A stretch of DNA of 64,000 nucleotides from Jiangella aurantiaca (GCF_004349105.1 NZ_SMLB01000006.1:155596-219595); one strand, 5' to 3'. Counted from the first letter of the stretch, positions 26,652 to 36,730 are shown. Program-made: numbers and translations. Notes: a model not told the origin generated them from the sequence alone.

Positions 26652-28751
26652 GTGACCGCCGAGCGCGCCGACGCCGTGACCACCGGTGGCGACTACACCG
26701 CCCGCCACCTGTCGGTGCTGGAAGGGCTGGAGGCGGTCCGCAAGCGCCCGGGCATGTACATCGGCTCGACCGACGCCCGCGGCCTCATGCACTGCCTCTG
26801 GGAGATCATCGACAACGCCGTCGACGAGGCGCTGGGCGGGTTCTGCGACCGCGTCGAGGTCGTCCTGCACGCCGACGGCTCGGCCTCGGTCAGCGACAAC
26901 GGCCGTGGCATCCCGGTCGACATCCACACCAAGTCCGGGCTGTCCGGCGTCGAGGTCGTCTACACCAAGCTGCACGCCGGCGGGAAGTTCGGCGGCGGGT
27001 CGTACGCTGCCACCGGCGGCCTGCACGGCGTCGGCGCCAGCGTGGTCAACGCGCTCTCGGTCCGGCTCGACGTCGAGGTCGACCGCAACGGCCGCACGCA
27101 CGCCATGTCGTTCCGCCGCGGCGAGCCCGGCGTCTGGGACGGCGACGGCCCGGCCGCCGCGTTCGCGCCGTTCACCGACCACTCCGAGCTGCGCATCACC
27201 GGCCGGGTGGCCAAGCGGGTCACCGGCACCCGGGTCCGCTTCTACGCCGACCGCCAGATCTTCCTGCGCGAAGCCGCGTACTCGTGGGACGACCTCGTCT
27301 CCCGCGCCCGGCAGACGTCGTACCTGGTCCCCGGCCTGCAGCTGGTGATCCGCGACGAGCGTGGCGACGAGATCGCCGAGGAGACGTTCCGGCACGACGG
27401 CGGCATCAGCGAGTTCGTCGAGTTCCTCAGCCCGGGCGCGCCGGTCACCGACGTCCTGCGGCTCACCGGCGAGCAGACCTTCCGCGAGACCGTCCCCGTC
27501 CTCGACGACGACGGCCAGCTGGTCAGCAAAGACACCGAGCGTGTCTGCCAGGTCGACGTCGCGCTGCGGTGGGACACCGGCTACGACACCGTCGGCCGCT
27601 CGTTCGTCAATGTCGTCGCCACCCCGAAGGGCGGCACGCACGTCACCGGGTTCGAGCAGGGCCTGCTCAAGGCGCTGCGCGACCAGGTCAAGGTGAACGC
27701 CCGGCGGCTCAAGGCCGGCAACGACAAGATCGAGAAGGACGACGTGCTCGAGGGCCTCACCTCGGTGGTCACCGTCCGGCTCGACGAGCCGCAGTTCGAG
27801 GGCCAGACCAAGGAGGTCCTCGGCACCGCGGCCGTCCGCGCCATCGTGGCGAACGTGGTCGAGCGCGAGCTCAAGAGCGTCCTGACCTCCACCAAGCGCA
27901 ACGACAAGTCGCAGGCCGCCGCGCTGCTGGAGAAGGTCGTCCAGGCCGCCAAGGCCAGGGTCGCAGCCCGGCTGCACAAGGAGACCGTCCGCCGCAAGAA
28001 CGCACTCGAGACCAGCTCGTTGCCGACCAAGCTGGTCGACTGCCGGTCCAACAGCCTGGAGCGCTCCGAGCTCTTCATCGTCGAGGGCGACTCCGCGCTC
28101 GGCACCGGCCGCTCCGCCCGCGACGCCGAGTACCAGGCGCTGCTGCCCATCCGCGGCAAGATCCTCAACGTGCAGAAGGCGTCCGTCGCCGACATGCTGA
28201 AGAACGCCGAGTGCGCCGCCATCATCCAGGTGCTCGGCGCCGGCAGCGGCCGCACGTTCGACATCGATCAGTCCCGCTACGGCCGGGTCATCCTGATGAC
28301 CGACGCCGATGTCGACGGCGCGCACATCCGCACGCTGCTGATCACGCTCTTCTACCGGTACATGCGCCCGTACGTCGAGGCCGGCCGGCTGTTCGCCGCG
28401 ATGCCGCCGCTGCACCGCATCGAGCTGGCCAACCCGAAGAAGGGCCAGGACAAGTACATCTACACCTACACCGACGCCGATCTCGACCGCACGCTGCGCG
28501 ATCTCGCCCGCAAGGGGGTCCGGGTCAAGGAGACCCCGCAGCGCTACAAGGGCCTCGGCGAGATGGACCCCGACCAGCTGGCCGAGACGACGATGGATCC
28601 CCGGCACCGGCGGCTGCGGCGCATCAACGCCAAGGACGCCGAGCAGTCCGAGCGCGTGTTCGAACTGCTCATGGGCAACGACGTCGCGCCGCGCAAGGAG
28701 TTCATCATCGCGGGCGCCGCCGAGCTGGACCGCGCCCGCATCGACGCCTGA
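26652..28751 (+). CDS. parE: DNA topoisomerase IV subunit B (GyrB/ParE family)
   Basis: A 699-residue type IIA topoisomerase ATPase subunit. GTG 26652 follows CAGGAGGG. The GHKL ATPase has WEIIDNAVDEAL and the GGGSYAATGGLHGVGASVVNAL lid. The TOPRIM domain begins at about 478 (EGDSALGTGRSARD) with the metal motif MTDADVDGAHIRTLLI near 550. The C-terminal YKGLGEMDPDQLAETTMDP is also canonical. The ParE assignment, rather than GyrB, rests on recalled hrdB-parE-parC synteny and the partner ParC gene 15 kb away. With ParC it decatenates replicated chromosomes. Confidence 0.92.
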   Translation: MTAERADAVTTGGDYTARHLSVLEGLEAVRKRPGMYIGSTDARGLMHCLWEIIDNAVDEALGGFCDRVEVVLHADGSASVSDNGRGIPVDIHTKSGLSGVEVVYTKLHAGGKFGGGSYAATGGLHGVGASVVNALSVRLDVEVDRNGRTHAMSFRRGEPGVWDGDGPAAAFAPFTDHSELRITGRVAKRVTGTRVRFYADRQIFLREAAYSWDDLVSRARQTSYLVPGLQLVIRDERGDEIAEETFRHDGGISEFVEFLSPGAPVTDVLRLTGEQTFRETVPVLDDDGQLVSKDTERVCQVDVALRWDTGYDTVGRSFVNVVATPKGGTHVTGFEQGLLKALRDQVKVNARRLKAGNDKIEKDDVLEGLTSVVTVRLDEPQFEGQTKEVLGTAAVRAIVANVVERELKSVLTSTKRNDKSQAAALLEKVVQAAKARVAARLHKETVRRKNALETSSLPTKLVDCRSNSLERSELFIVEGDSALGTGRSARDAEYQALLPIRGKILNVQKASVADMLKNAECAAIIQVLGAGSGRTFDIDQSRYGRVILMTDADVDGAHIRTLLITLFYRYMRPYVEAGRLFAAMPPLHRIELANPKKGQDKYIYTYTDADLDRTLRDLARKGVRVKETPQRYKGLGEMDPDQLAETTMDPRHRRLRRINAKDAEQSERVFELLMGNDVAPRKEFIIAGAAELDRARIDA

Positions 28752-28839
28752 TCGCTGGGAGATTCCTCACCTCACCGGCCGGAATACCGGCGCGGCGACG
28801 CTGGTGACGGCGAATCCGGTGGTCCGCGCGTCCCGCCGG

Positions 28840-28865
28840 CGGTCCGGAGGCGACCCTCCGGACCG
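28840..28865. terminator. Hairpin downstream of parE
   Basis: CGGTCCGGAGG-CGAC-CCTCCGGACCG is an 11-base-pair perfect stem with a 4-base loop, 88 bases after the parE stop. It has no U-tract. It separates parE from the next gene, whose -10-like TAGGGT (28867-28872) follows at once. Confidence 0.65.
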
Positions 28866-28908
28866 ATAGGGTGAGGGCGACGCACGAGCAGCGGGGGAGG
28901 GACGACGC

Positions 28909-29313
28909 ATGGTCACCGCGCCCCGGACCGTGCTCCGGAACCTCGTCGCCGCGCTGCTCGCCGCCGGCCTCGTCGTGCTGGCGGCCGCCATGGTCACCGG
29001 GGGCGGCGACACCGTCCGTGGCCTCGGCCCGGCCATCCACCCGGCCGCGGAGATCACTCCCAACTCGCTGCCACGCGCCGACGACGACCAGCACCCGCTC
29101 GACGAGGTCGCGCGGCACACTCCCGACGACGGCGCCACCTCGGCCGGCGACCACGCCGGCCCTGACTCCGCGGCCGTCGTCGGCGACGCCGCGCCCGGCG
29201 GTGCCGCCCGCACCGGTACGGACCGGGTCCACGACACCACTGCGCGGCACGCGGCGTCCGCTCCCACAGGCACGGTCGACGGCCGCGCGCCACCTGAACC
29301 CGGCGCCCGCTGA
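28909..29313 (+). CDS. Small exported or membrane-anchored protein of unknown function
   Basis: A 134-residue reading frame from ATG 28909 after GGGGGAGGGAC, a strong ribosome site. A single hydrophobic helix (about residues 10-29) follows a short basic N-terminus, and the rest is a polar, low-complexity Ala/Asp/Thr/His-rich tail. No family is recognised. Codon bias is compatible with coding. It lies between the parE terminator and the Mrp operon, 90 bases before mrpA. The composition of the tail means the reading frame could be partly fortuitous. Confidence 0.5.
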   Translation: MVTAPRTVLRNLVAALLAAGLVVLAAAMVTGGGDTVRGLGPAIHPAAEITPNSLPRADDDQHPLDEVARHTPDDGATSAGDHAGPDSAAVVGDAAPGGAARTGTDRVHDTTARHAASAPTGTVDGRAPPEPGAR

Positions 29314-29403
29314 CCGTCCCGTCCGTGTGAATGTGCCCCTGCGACCCTCCGCAGGCGGCACGATCGAAGGGCTTCCCGTGTCGACCGTCCGTGAGAGCCG
29401 CTC

Positions 29404-32358
29404 ATGATGCTGGCCCTGATCGCCGCGCACTTCGCCGCCGCGGCGCTGGCGCCTGCCCTCGTGTCCTGGCTGCGCCGCCGTGCGCTGCTGCTCCTGGCCG
29501 TCGTCCCCGCCGCCGGGTTCGTCTGGGCCGCCGCGATGACCGGCGAGGTCCGGCACGGCGACGCCGTCGAGCAGCGGATCCGCTGGGTCGAGACGCTCGG
29601 CCTGGAGCTGTCGTTCCGCCTCACCACGCTCACCTGGGTGATGACGCTGCTGGTCACCGGCGTGGGGGCGCTGGTGCTGGCGTACTGTGCGGCCTACTTC
29701 CGGCGCGACGACGCCGGACTGCCACGGTTCGCGGGGCTGCTGACGGCGTTCGCCGGGGCGATGCTCGGGCTGGTCATCGCCGACGACCTGCTGGTGCTGT
29801 ACGTGTTCTGGGAGCTCACGACCGTCCTGTCGTACCTGCTCATCGGGCACAACCCCGAGCGCAAGGCGAACCGCCGGGCGGCGATGCAGGCGCTCATGGT
29901 GACGACGTTCGGCGGGTTGGCCATGCTGGTCGGCGTCATCGTCATCGGGCAGGCGGCCGGGACGTACCGGATCTCCGAGGTGCTGGCGAACCCGCCCGGC
30001 GGCGACGCCGTCACCGTCGCCGTCGTCCTGGTGCTGATCGGGGCGGTGTCGAAGTCGGCGCTGATCCCGTTCCATTTCTGGCTGCCGGGCGCGATGGCCG
30101 CGCCGACCCCTGTCAGCGCCTACCTGCACGCCGCCGCCATGGTGAAGGCCGGCGTGTACCTGGTCGCGCTGTTCGCGCCGGCGTTCGCCGGGCTGCTGCC
30201 GTGGCGGCCGCTGCTGCTGACGCTCGGTGTGTTGACGATGCTGCTGGGCGGGTTGCGGGCGCTGCGGCAGACCGACCTCAAGCTGCTGCTGGCGTATGGG
30301 ACGGTGAGCCAGCTCGGCTTCCTCGTCGTGCTGGTCGGCGCCGGCACGCGGGCGGCGGCCATGGGCGGCGTCGCGATGCTGGTGGCGCACGCGCTGTTCA
30401 AGGCGGCGCTGTTCCTGGTGGTCGGCCTGGTCGACCGCGCCACCGGCACCCGCGACCTGCGTGAGCTGTCCGGGCTGGGCCGCCGGCTGCCGGTGCTCAT
30501 GGTGACGTCGGTGCTGGCGGCGGCGTCGATGGCGGCCATCCCACCGCTGGCCGGGTTCGTCGCCAAGGAGACCGCGTACGCCGCGGCCGTCGACATCGCC
30601 GAGACCGGCGACGGTACCGGCGTCGGGACGATGGCCGGCTGGGCGCTGGTCGCCGGACTGGCCGTCGGCTCGGCGCTGACCGCCGCGTACAGCATCCGGT
30701 TCGTCTGGGGCGCGTTCGCCGTCAAGCCGGGTGTGCCGCCGATCGCCGCGTCCGAGTGCCGGTTCCCGACCGCCGGGTTCTCCGCCGCGCCGGTGGTGCT
30801 GGCGGCCGCCGGGCTGGCGCTGGGCTTCCTCGGCCCGGCCGAGACCGAGCTGCTGGAGCCGTACGCCGCGCTGTTCCCCGAGGGCGCGCACGAGCCGGAG
30901 CTGAGCCTGTGGCACGGCGTCAACACGGCGTTGCTGCTGTCGATCGCGTCGGTCCTGGCCGGCATCGTCCTGTTCCGCTGGCGCAATCGGGTCGACCGGT
31001 GGCAAGGCCGGCTGGTGGCCGGCGGCGACGCCGAGGTGGCCTACCGGGCGATCATGCGCGGCGTCGACCGGCTCGCCGTCGAGGTCACGGGCGCCACGCA
31101 GCGCGGCTCGCTGCCCAGCTACCTCGCCGTCATCTTCCTGGTGGTGGTCGCGGTGCCGGGTGGGGTGCTGGTGGCCGGGCAGCCGTGGACAGACGCCTCC
31201 GGCGGAGTCGGTGTGCGGGCGTGGGACAACGTCGGGCAGGCCGTGGTCGGCGCGATCATGATCGCCTCGGCGGTGCTGGCCGCGCGGTCGCGGCGCCGGC
31301 TCAAGGCGGTGCTGCTGGCCGGCGGCACCGGCTACGGCATGGCGATGCTCTTCATCCTGCATGGCGCGCCGGACCTCGCGCTGACCCAGGTGCTCGTCGA
31401 GACCGTGACGCTGGTGATCTTCGTGCTGGTGCTGCGTCGACTGCCGACGTACTTCTCCGACCGGCCGCTGACCAAGTCGCGCTGGTGGCGCATGGGCCTC
31501 GGGATCGCCGTCGGCCTGGTGATGGCCGGGCTGGCGCTGGCCGCGGCGGGCGCCCGGACCGCCGAGCCCGTCTCCGACGGTTTCGCAGAGCCGGCCGTGT
31601 CGTACGGCGGCGGGCACAACATCGTCAACGTGACGCTGGTCGACATCCGGGCGTGGGACACCATGGGCGAGATCTCCGTCCTCGTCGTCGCCGCGACCGG
31701 CGTGGCCAGCCTGATCTTCCTCATCACCAGCCGGAACGGGCGGTGGCGGCCGGACGACGCGATCGCCAGCGCGCCCACGTCGCCCGATCGCCTTCCGCAC
31801 CGCAACCTGTGGCTGCGGGCCGGCCGCACCGTCGCGCCGGAGGGCCGCTCGATCATGTTCGAGGTGGTCACCCGGCTGGCGTTCCACGTGGTCATCGTCT
31901 TCTCGATCTACCTGCTGTTCGTCGGGCACAACGAGCCGGGAGGCGGGTTCGCCGGGGGTCTGGTGGCCGGGCTCGCGCTGATGGTCCGTTACCTCGCCGG
32001 AGGCCGGCACGAGCTGAACGAGGCCGCCCCGGTCGACGCCGGCCTGGTGCTGGGCATCGGGCTGTTCATCGCGACCGGCAGCGGGCTGGTGCCGCTGGCC
32101 TTCGGCGGCGACGTCCTGCAGAGCGCCGTGGTCGACTTCGAGCTGCCGCTGGTCGGGCACGTGCACTTCGTGACGTCGCTGTTCTTCGACGTCGGCGTGT
32201 ACCTCGTCGTGGTCGGGCTGATGCTCGACGTGCTGCGCAGCCTCGGCGGCGGCGTCGACAAGCAGGCCGGCGACGACGCCGAGCCGGGCGAGACCATCGA
32301 GTCCGCGGAGGAGGCGTCTACTGCGGCCCGCCGCGAGGCGTCAGGGGGTAATCAGTGA
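29404..32358 (+). CDS. mrpA: Mrp Na+/H+ antiporter subunit A with fused MrpB domain
   Basis: A 984-residue, about 23-helix membrane protein. The N-terminal ND5-like part has the key Glu in FWELTTVLSYLLIGHN and the Lys region KSALIPFHFWLPGAMAAPTPVSAYLHAA. A DUF4040-type segment follows near 640-700. From about 820 it is an MrpB domain (VTRLAFHVVIVFSIYLLFVGHNEPGGGFAGGL). The A-B fusion replaces a separate mrpB. The complex exports Na+ for protons and supports pH and salt tolerance. The last 13 residues, TAARREASGGNQ with preceding S, come from a repeat shared with an unrelated gene at 54308. The stop overlaps mrpC. Confidence 0.95.
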   Translation: MMLALIAAHFAAAALAPALVSWLRRRALLLLAVVPAAGFVWAAAMTGEVRHGDAVEQRIRWVETLGLELSFRLTTLTWVMTLLVTGVGALVLAYCAAYFRRDDAGLPRFAGLLTAFAGAMLGLVIADDLLVLYVFWELTTVLSYLLIGHNPERKANRRAAMQALMVTTFGGLAMLVGVIVIGQAAGTYRISEVLANPPGGDAVTVAVVLVLIGAVSKSALIPFHFWLPGAMAAPTPVSAYLHAAAMVKAGVYLVALFAPAFAGLLPWRPLLLTLGVLTMLLGGLRALRQTDLKLLLAYGTVSQLGFLVVLVGAGTRAAAMGGVAMLVAHALFKAALFLVVGLVDRATGTRDLRELSGLGRRLPVLMVTSVLAAASMAAIPPLAGFVAKETAYAAAVDIAETGDGTGVGTMAGWALVAGLAVGSALTAAYSIRFVWGAFAVKPGVPPIAASECRFPTAGFSAAPVVLAAAGLALGFLGPAETELLEPYAALFPEGAHEPELSLWHGVNTALLLSIASVLAGIVLFRWRNRVDRWQGRLVAGGDAEVAYRAIMRGVDRLAVEVTGATQRGSLPSYLAVIFLVVVAVPGGVLVAGQPWTDASGGVGVRAWDNVGQAVVGAIMIASAVLAARSRRRLKAVLLAGGTGYGMAMLFILHGAPDLALTQVLVETVTLVIFVLVLRRLPTYFSDRPLTKSRWWRMGLGIAVGLVMAGLALAAAGARTAEPVSDGFAEPAVSYGGGHNIVNVTLVDIRAWDTMGEISVLVVAATGVASLIFLITSRNGRWRPDDAIASAPTSPDRLPHRNLWLRAGRTVAPEGRSIMFEVVTRLAFHVVIVFSIYLLFVGHNEPGGGFAGGLVAGLALMVRYLAGGRHELNEAAPVDAGLVLGIGLFIATGSGLVPLAFGGDVLQSAVVDFELPLVGHVHFVTSLFFDVGVYLVVVGLMLDVLRSLGGGVDKQAGDDAEPGETIESAEEASTAARREASGGNQ

Positions 32359-32360
32359 GC
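32320..32360 (+). repeat. 41-base coding tail repeat, copy 1 (mrpA end/mrpC start)
   Basis: It begins ACTGCGGCCCGCCGCGAGGC and ends ATCAGTGAGC. It matches 54308-54348 at 39 of 41 positions. It encodes the mrpA C-terminal TAARREASGGNQ, the TGA stop and the overlapping GTG AGC start of mrpC. Confidence 0.9.
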
Positions 32361-32840
32361 GCGAACCTGGTCCTCGTCGTCGTGGTCGGCGTGCTGTTCG
32401 CCGCCGGCGTCTACCTGCTGCTCGAGCGCAGCCTGACCCGCGTGCTGGTCGGTGTGATCCTCATCGGCAACGGCGTCAACACGCTCTTCATGGTGGCGTC
32501 CGGGCCGGCCGGGCGGGCGCCGATCGTTGGCCAGGGCGACGTCGACGACATGAGCGACCCGCTGCCGCAGGCGCTGGTGCTCACCGCCATCGTCATCACC
32601 CTCGGGGTGACGGCGTTCCTGCTGGCCATGGCGTACCGGGCCTGGCAGCTCAACGGCCACGACGACGTCCAGGACGACGTCGAGGACGCCGCGATCCGCC
32701 GCCGCGCCGAGCGCGACGAGGTGTCGTCCAGCTACGACGACAGCGCCGGCGGCACGATGGACGAGGAGGGCAGCGATGACGCAGCCGAGTCGTCCGAAGC
32801 AGCGGCGGCCGGCGTCGGGCCCGAGGGTGAGCGCCGATGA
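32355..32840 (+). CDS. mrpC: Mrp antiporter subunit C
   Basis: A 161-residue NuoK-like protein with three helices. ILIGNGVNTLFMVASG and DPLPQALVLTAIVITLGVTAFLLAMAYR are characteristic of MrpC. The C-terminal 50 residues form an acidic, Asp/Glu/Ser-rich cytoplasmic tail, longer than in Bacillus MrpC (about 113 residues). GTG 32355 overlaps the mrpA stop, and its first bases are part of the tail repeat. Confidence 0.94.
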   Translation: MSANLVLVVVVGVLFAAGVYLLLERSLTRVLVGVILIGNGVNTLFMVASGPAGRAPIVGQGDVDDMSDPLPQALVLTAIVITLGVTAFLLAMAYRAWQLNGHDDVQDDVEDAAIRRRAERDEVSSSYDDSAGGTMDEEGSDDAAESSEAAAAGVGPEGERR

Positions 32841-34417
32841 ACGCGTCCGTACTCGTCCCGCTGCCCGTCGTGCTGCCGCTGCTCGGCGCCGGGCTGGCGC
32901 TCGCGCTGGGCCGGTCCGCTCGGGCGCAGCGGGTGGTCAGCGTCGTCGTCCTCGCCCTGATGGTGATCATCGCGGCGGTCCTACTGGCGCACGCCGACGC
33001 CGACGGCCCGCAGGTCATGCACGTCGGCGGCTGGCCCGCCCCGATCGGGATCTCGTTGGTGGCCGACCGGCTGTCCGCCCTGATGCTGCTGGTGTCGGTG
33101 GTCGTGGCGCTGTGCGTCCTGGTGTACTCGCTGAGTCAGGGCCTGGTGGAGTACGGGCCGGACACCCCGCTGTCGATCTACCACCCGACGTTCCTGATCC
33201 TGGTCGCGGGCGTGTCGAACGCGTTCCTCTCCGGCGACCTGTTCAACCTCTACGTCGGCTTCGAGATCCTGCTCGCGGCGTCGTACGTGCTGCTCACGCT
33301 GGGCGGCACGGCCGACCGGATCCGGGCCGGCAGCACGTACGTCGTCGTCAGCCTGGCGTCGTCGATCGTGTTCCTGACGGCGCTGGCGCTGGTCTACGCC
33401 GCCACGGGCACCGTCAGCCTGGCGCAGCTGGCCGGGCGCCTGGACGAGCTTCCGTCCGGGGTGGCCCTGCTGCTGCAGCTCATGCTGCTGACGGCGTTCG
33501 CGATCAAGGCCGCGGTGTTTCCGCTGTCGGCGTGGCTGCCGGACAGTTACCCGACGGCGCCGGCGCCGGTGACCGCGGTCTTCGCCGGCCTGCTGACGAA
33601 GGTCGGTGTCTACGCGATCATCCGGACGCAGACGCTGCTGTTCCCGGACAGCCCGCTGTCGGACCTGCTGCTGTGGGCGGCGCTGCTGACCATGGTGATC
33701 GGCATCCTCGGCGCCGTGGCGCAGGACGACCTCAAGCGAATGCTGTCGTTCACGCTGGTCAGCCACATCGGCTACATGGTCTTCGGGGTGGCGCTGGCCA
33801 GCGACGACGGCCTCTCGGGCGCCATCTACTACGTCGTGCACCACATCGTCATCCAGACCAACCTGTTCCTCGTCGCCGGGCTGATCGAGCGGCGCGGCGG
33901 CAGCACGTCGCTGGAACGGCTGGGTGGCCTGGCGCGGCTGTCGCCGGTGCTGGCGCTGCTGTTCTTCGTCCCGGCGATGAACCTGGCCGGCATCCCGCCG
34001 TTCTCCGGGTTCCTCGGCAAGCTGGGCCTCATGCAGGCCGGCGTCGACGACGGCGACCGGCTGGCGTACGTGCTGGTCGGGGGGAGCGTCGTCACCAGCC
34101 TGCTGACGCTGTACGCGATGGCGAAGGCGTGGAACCGGGCGTTCTGGCAGCCGCCGGCGGCGGAGCCGGACGGTGCGGCCGGGCCGACCACCGATCTGCA
34201 CCGCAAACCGCTGCGCACCGACGCGCCGGTCTCCAGCCGGGTGGCTGCGGTCGCCCTGCGGGCCGGGATGGCCGGACCGGCCGCCGTCCTGCTGCTGGTC
34301 GGCGTCGCGATGACGGTGTTCGCCGGGCCGCTGTTCGGGCTCACCGACCGCGCCGCCGCCGACCTGCGCGAACGCGCCCCATACATCGAGGCCGTCCTGC
34401 CGGGAGGTGCACCATGA
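32837..34417 (+). CDS. mrpD: Mrp antiporter subunit D
   Basis: A 526-residue ND2/4-like antiporter subunit with about 14 helices. NLYVGFEILLAASYVLLTLGG carries the conserved Glu, and AFAIKAAVFPLSAWLPDSYPTAPAPVTAVFAGLLTKVG the conserved Lys. It starts inside the mrpC stop (ATGA) and overlaps mrpE likewise. With MrpA it forms the ion path. Confidence 0.95.
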   Translation: MNASVLVPLPVVLPLLGAGLALALGRSARAQRVVSVVVLALMVIIAAVLLAHADADGPQVMHVGGWPAPIGISLVADRLSALMLLVSVVVALCVLVYSLSQGLVEYGPDTPLSIYHPTFLILVAGVSNAFLSGDLFNLYVGFEILLAASYVLLTLGGTADRIRAGSTYVVVSLASSIVFLTALALVYAATGTVSLAQLAGRLDELPSGVALLLQLMLLTAFAIKAAVFPLSAWLPDSYPTAPAPVTAVFAGLLTKVGVYAIIRTQTLLFPDSPLSDLLLWAALLTMVIGILGAVAQDDLKRMLSFTLVSHIGYMVFGVALASDDGLSGAIYYVVHHIVIQTNLFLVAGLIERRGGSTSLERLGGLARLSPVLALLFFVPAMNLAGIPPFSGFLGKLGLMQAGVDDGDRLAYVLVGGSVVTSLLTLYAMAKAWNRAFWQPPAAEPDGAAGPTTDLHRKPLRTDAPVSSRVAAVALRAGMAGPAAVLLLVGVAMTVFAGPLFGLTDRAAADLRERAPYIEAVLPGGAP

Positions 34418-34992
34418 GCCGTACCGCGTCGAACGACGTGCCGGGCGACGTGCCGGTGCGGCGCCACGGCGTGCAGTGGCCGATGCTGATCGGGCTGACC
34501 GTCGTCTGGGTGCTGTTATGGGGCGGCCTGACGGTCGCGAACGTGCTGTCCGGGCTCGTCGTGGCCGTGATCGTCACGCTGGTGTTCCCGCTGCCGCCGA
34601 TCGTGTTCAGCGGCCGGCTGCGGGTGCGCGGGCTGGCCGTGCTGATCGGCTGGTTCGTCGTCGAGCTGGTCGTCGCCAGCGTGCAGGTCTCCGGCCAGGC
34701 GCTGCGGATCGGCCGGCGGCCGCTGAACGCCGTCATCGAGGTCGACCTGCGCAGCCATTCCGACCTCTACCTGACCCTCACCGCCGAGCTGCTGTCGCTC
34801 GTCCCCGGCAGCCTCGTCGTCGAGGTCCGCCGCTCGACGTCGACGCTGTTCCTGCACGTCCTGGGCGTGCGCGACGACGCCGACGTCGAGGAGGCCCGGC
34901 GGCGGGCGCTGCGGCAGGAGGAGCGGGTCATGCGTGCGCTGGCGTCGGACGAGGAACTGGCCCCATATCTGTCCGAGGTGGTGGGCCGATGA
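34414..34992 (+). CDS. mrpE: Mrp antiporter subunit E
   Basis: A 192-residue protein with two to three N-terminal helices and a cytoplasmic domain. The marks are WVLLWGGLTVANVLSGLVVA, INAVIEVDL-like RPLNAVIEVDLRSHSDLYLTL and LLSLVPGSLVVEV. ATG 34414 overlaps mrpD, and the stop overlaps mrpF. MrpE stabilises the complex. Confidence 0.93.
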   Translation: MSRTASNDVPGDVPVRRHGVQWPMLIGLTVVWVLLWGGLTVANVLSGLVVAVIVTLVFPLPPIVFSGRLRVRGLAVLIGWFVVELVVASVQVSGQALRIGRRPLNAVIEVDLRSHSDLYLTLTAELLSLVPGSLVVEVRRSTSTLFLHVLGVRDDADVEEARRRALRQEERVMRALASDEELAPYLSEVVGR

Positions 34993-35261
34993 CCGTCGTG
35001 ATCTGGGTGTGCGCGGCCATGCTGAGCGTTGCCGCCGTCCTGGTGCTGGCCCGGATGACCATCGGCCCGACGATGCTCAACCGGGTCGTCGCGATGGACG
35101 TTCTGATCGCGATCGTCGTCGCCGGCCTCGGCCTGGAGGCGGCGCTGAACCGGCACGCCACCACGTTGCCGATCCTGGTCGTGCTCTCGCTGGTCGGCTT
35201 CGTCGGCTCGGTCAGCGTCGCCCGTTTCGCCGCCCACGACGACAAGGGGGAGGGCTCGTGA
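34989..35261 (+). CDS. mrpF: Mrp antiporter subunit F
   Basis: A 90-residue, three-helix protein. The motif ARMTIGPTMLNRVVAMDVLIAIVVAGL is the MrpF/PhaF signature. It is overlapped at both ends by neighbours (ATGA, GTGA), so expression is translationally coupled. Confidence 0.93.
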   Translation: MTVVIWVCAAMLSVAAVLVLARMTIGPTMLNRVVAMDVLIAIVVAGLGLEAALNRHATTLPILVVLSLVGFVGSVSVARFAAHDDKGEGS

Positions 35262-35605
35262 ACTGGTTCGACGTCGTCTCCGCCGCGTGCCTGGTGACCG
35301 GGTGCGCGCTGTCCCTGATCGCCGCCGTCGGCCTGATCCGGTTCCCCGACCTGCTCAGCCGCATGCACGCCGGCACCAAGCCGCAGGTGTTCGGCCTGCT
35401 GCTCATCCTCGTCGGCATCGGCCTGCGGCTGCGCGACTGGAGCGACGTCGGCATGCTGCTCGCCGTGGCGATGTTCCAGCTGCTGACGGCGCCGGTGGCG
35501 GCGCACATGGTCGGCCGGGCCGCGTACCGGCGAGGTGCGGTGCGTCGCGACACGCTGCTGGTGGACGAGCTGACGCCGGTGCTGGAGGCCGAGCGGCGCG
35601 ACTGA
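35258..35605 (+). CDS. mrpG: Mrp antiporter subunit G
   Basis: A 115-residue protein with three helices. GLIRFPDLLSRMHAGTKPQVFGLLLILVG is the MrpG signature. It is the last gene of the seven-function mrp operon (A/B fused, C, D, E, F, G, all overlapping). The C-terminal charged tail is short. Confidence 0.94.
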   Translation: MNWFDVVSAACLVTGCALSLIAAVGLIRFPDLLSRMHAGTKPQVFGLLLILVGIGLRLRDWSDVGMLLAVAMFQLLTAPVAAHMVGRAAYRRGAVRRDTLLVDELTPVLEAERRD

Positions 35606-35634
35606 CGCCGCCGCCCCTCGGCTGGTCGAGATGG

Positions 35635-36183
<549 letters not shown>

Positions 36184-36189
36184 TTCGCA

Positions 36190-36195
36190 AGAGTA
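36190..36195 (-). promoter_or_regulatory. -10-like hexamer, leaderless start of DHFR-fold gene
   Basis: TACTCT on the minus strand, 6 bases before ATG 36183. Confidence 0.4.
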
Positions 36196-36241
36196 CGGCC
36201 GATGGGATGTCGGCGATGTGCCGCTACAACAGTTGGCTCGC

Positions 36242-36724
36242 TCAGAGCGGGCGGGTGTAGTAGCGGACGGACTTGCCCTTGCCGATCAGCTCGGCCGAAC
36301 CCACCGGCGTGAACCCCATCGACGTGTGCAGGGCGTCGGAGGCGGGGTTCGGCGGATCGAGGTTGACCTCGGCGCACAGCATCGTCTGGCCCTCCGCGCG
36401 GGCGGCCGCGATGACGTCCTCGTAGAGCGCCCGCGCCAGCCCCTGCCCACGCGCGGCCGGCGCCACCACGACGCGGTCGACGTAGGCGAAGCGCGGGTAG
36501 CGCTCCTTGAACCAGTCGAAGTTCTGGCTGGACCGGACCGTGTCCTGGTCGAACGCGATGACCATGGCGGTGAGGTCGTCGGTGACGCGGACCCTCCAGG
36601 CGACCTTCAGCAGTTCGCGGAACTCGTCAGCCGTCTGCTCGGACAGCTCCAGGGCGTGGTCGTTGTTCAGCTGGAGCAGCGAGGCTTCGTCGGCCTCGGC
36701 GGGGGCACGGAACGTGTGTGGCAC
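36242..36724 (-). CDS. GNAT-family N-acetyltransferase
   Basis: A 160-residue acetyltransferase. The acetyl-CoA loop is RVVVAPAARGQGLARALYEDVIAAARAEG and the late motif is SMGFTPVGSAELIGKGKSVRYY. The acceptor is unknown. GTG 36724 directly follows a -10-like TAGGCT by 6 bases, arguing for a leaderless mRNA. It stands alone between the DHFR-fold gene and the divergent F420-type oxidoreductase gene. Confidence 0.9.
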   Translation of the reverse strand: MPHTFRAPAEADEASLLQLNNDHALELSEQTADEFRELLKVAWRVRVTDDLTAMVIAFDQDTVRSSQNFDWFKERYPRFAYVDRVVVAPAARGQGLARALYEDVIAAARAEGQTMLCAEVNLDPPNPASDALHTSMGFTPVGSAELIGKGKSVRYYTRPL

Positions 36725-36730
36725 CCGTCG

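Noticed and set aside
28705..32166. 1153-codon minus-strand open frame opposite mrpA
   Set aside because: Arg/His/Gln-rich low-complexity translation opposite a clearly coding mrpA; a composition artefact.
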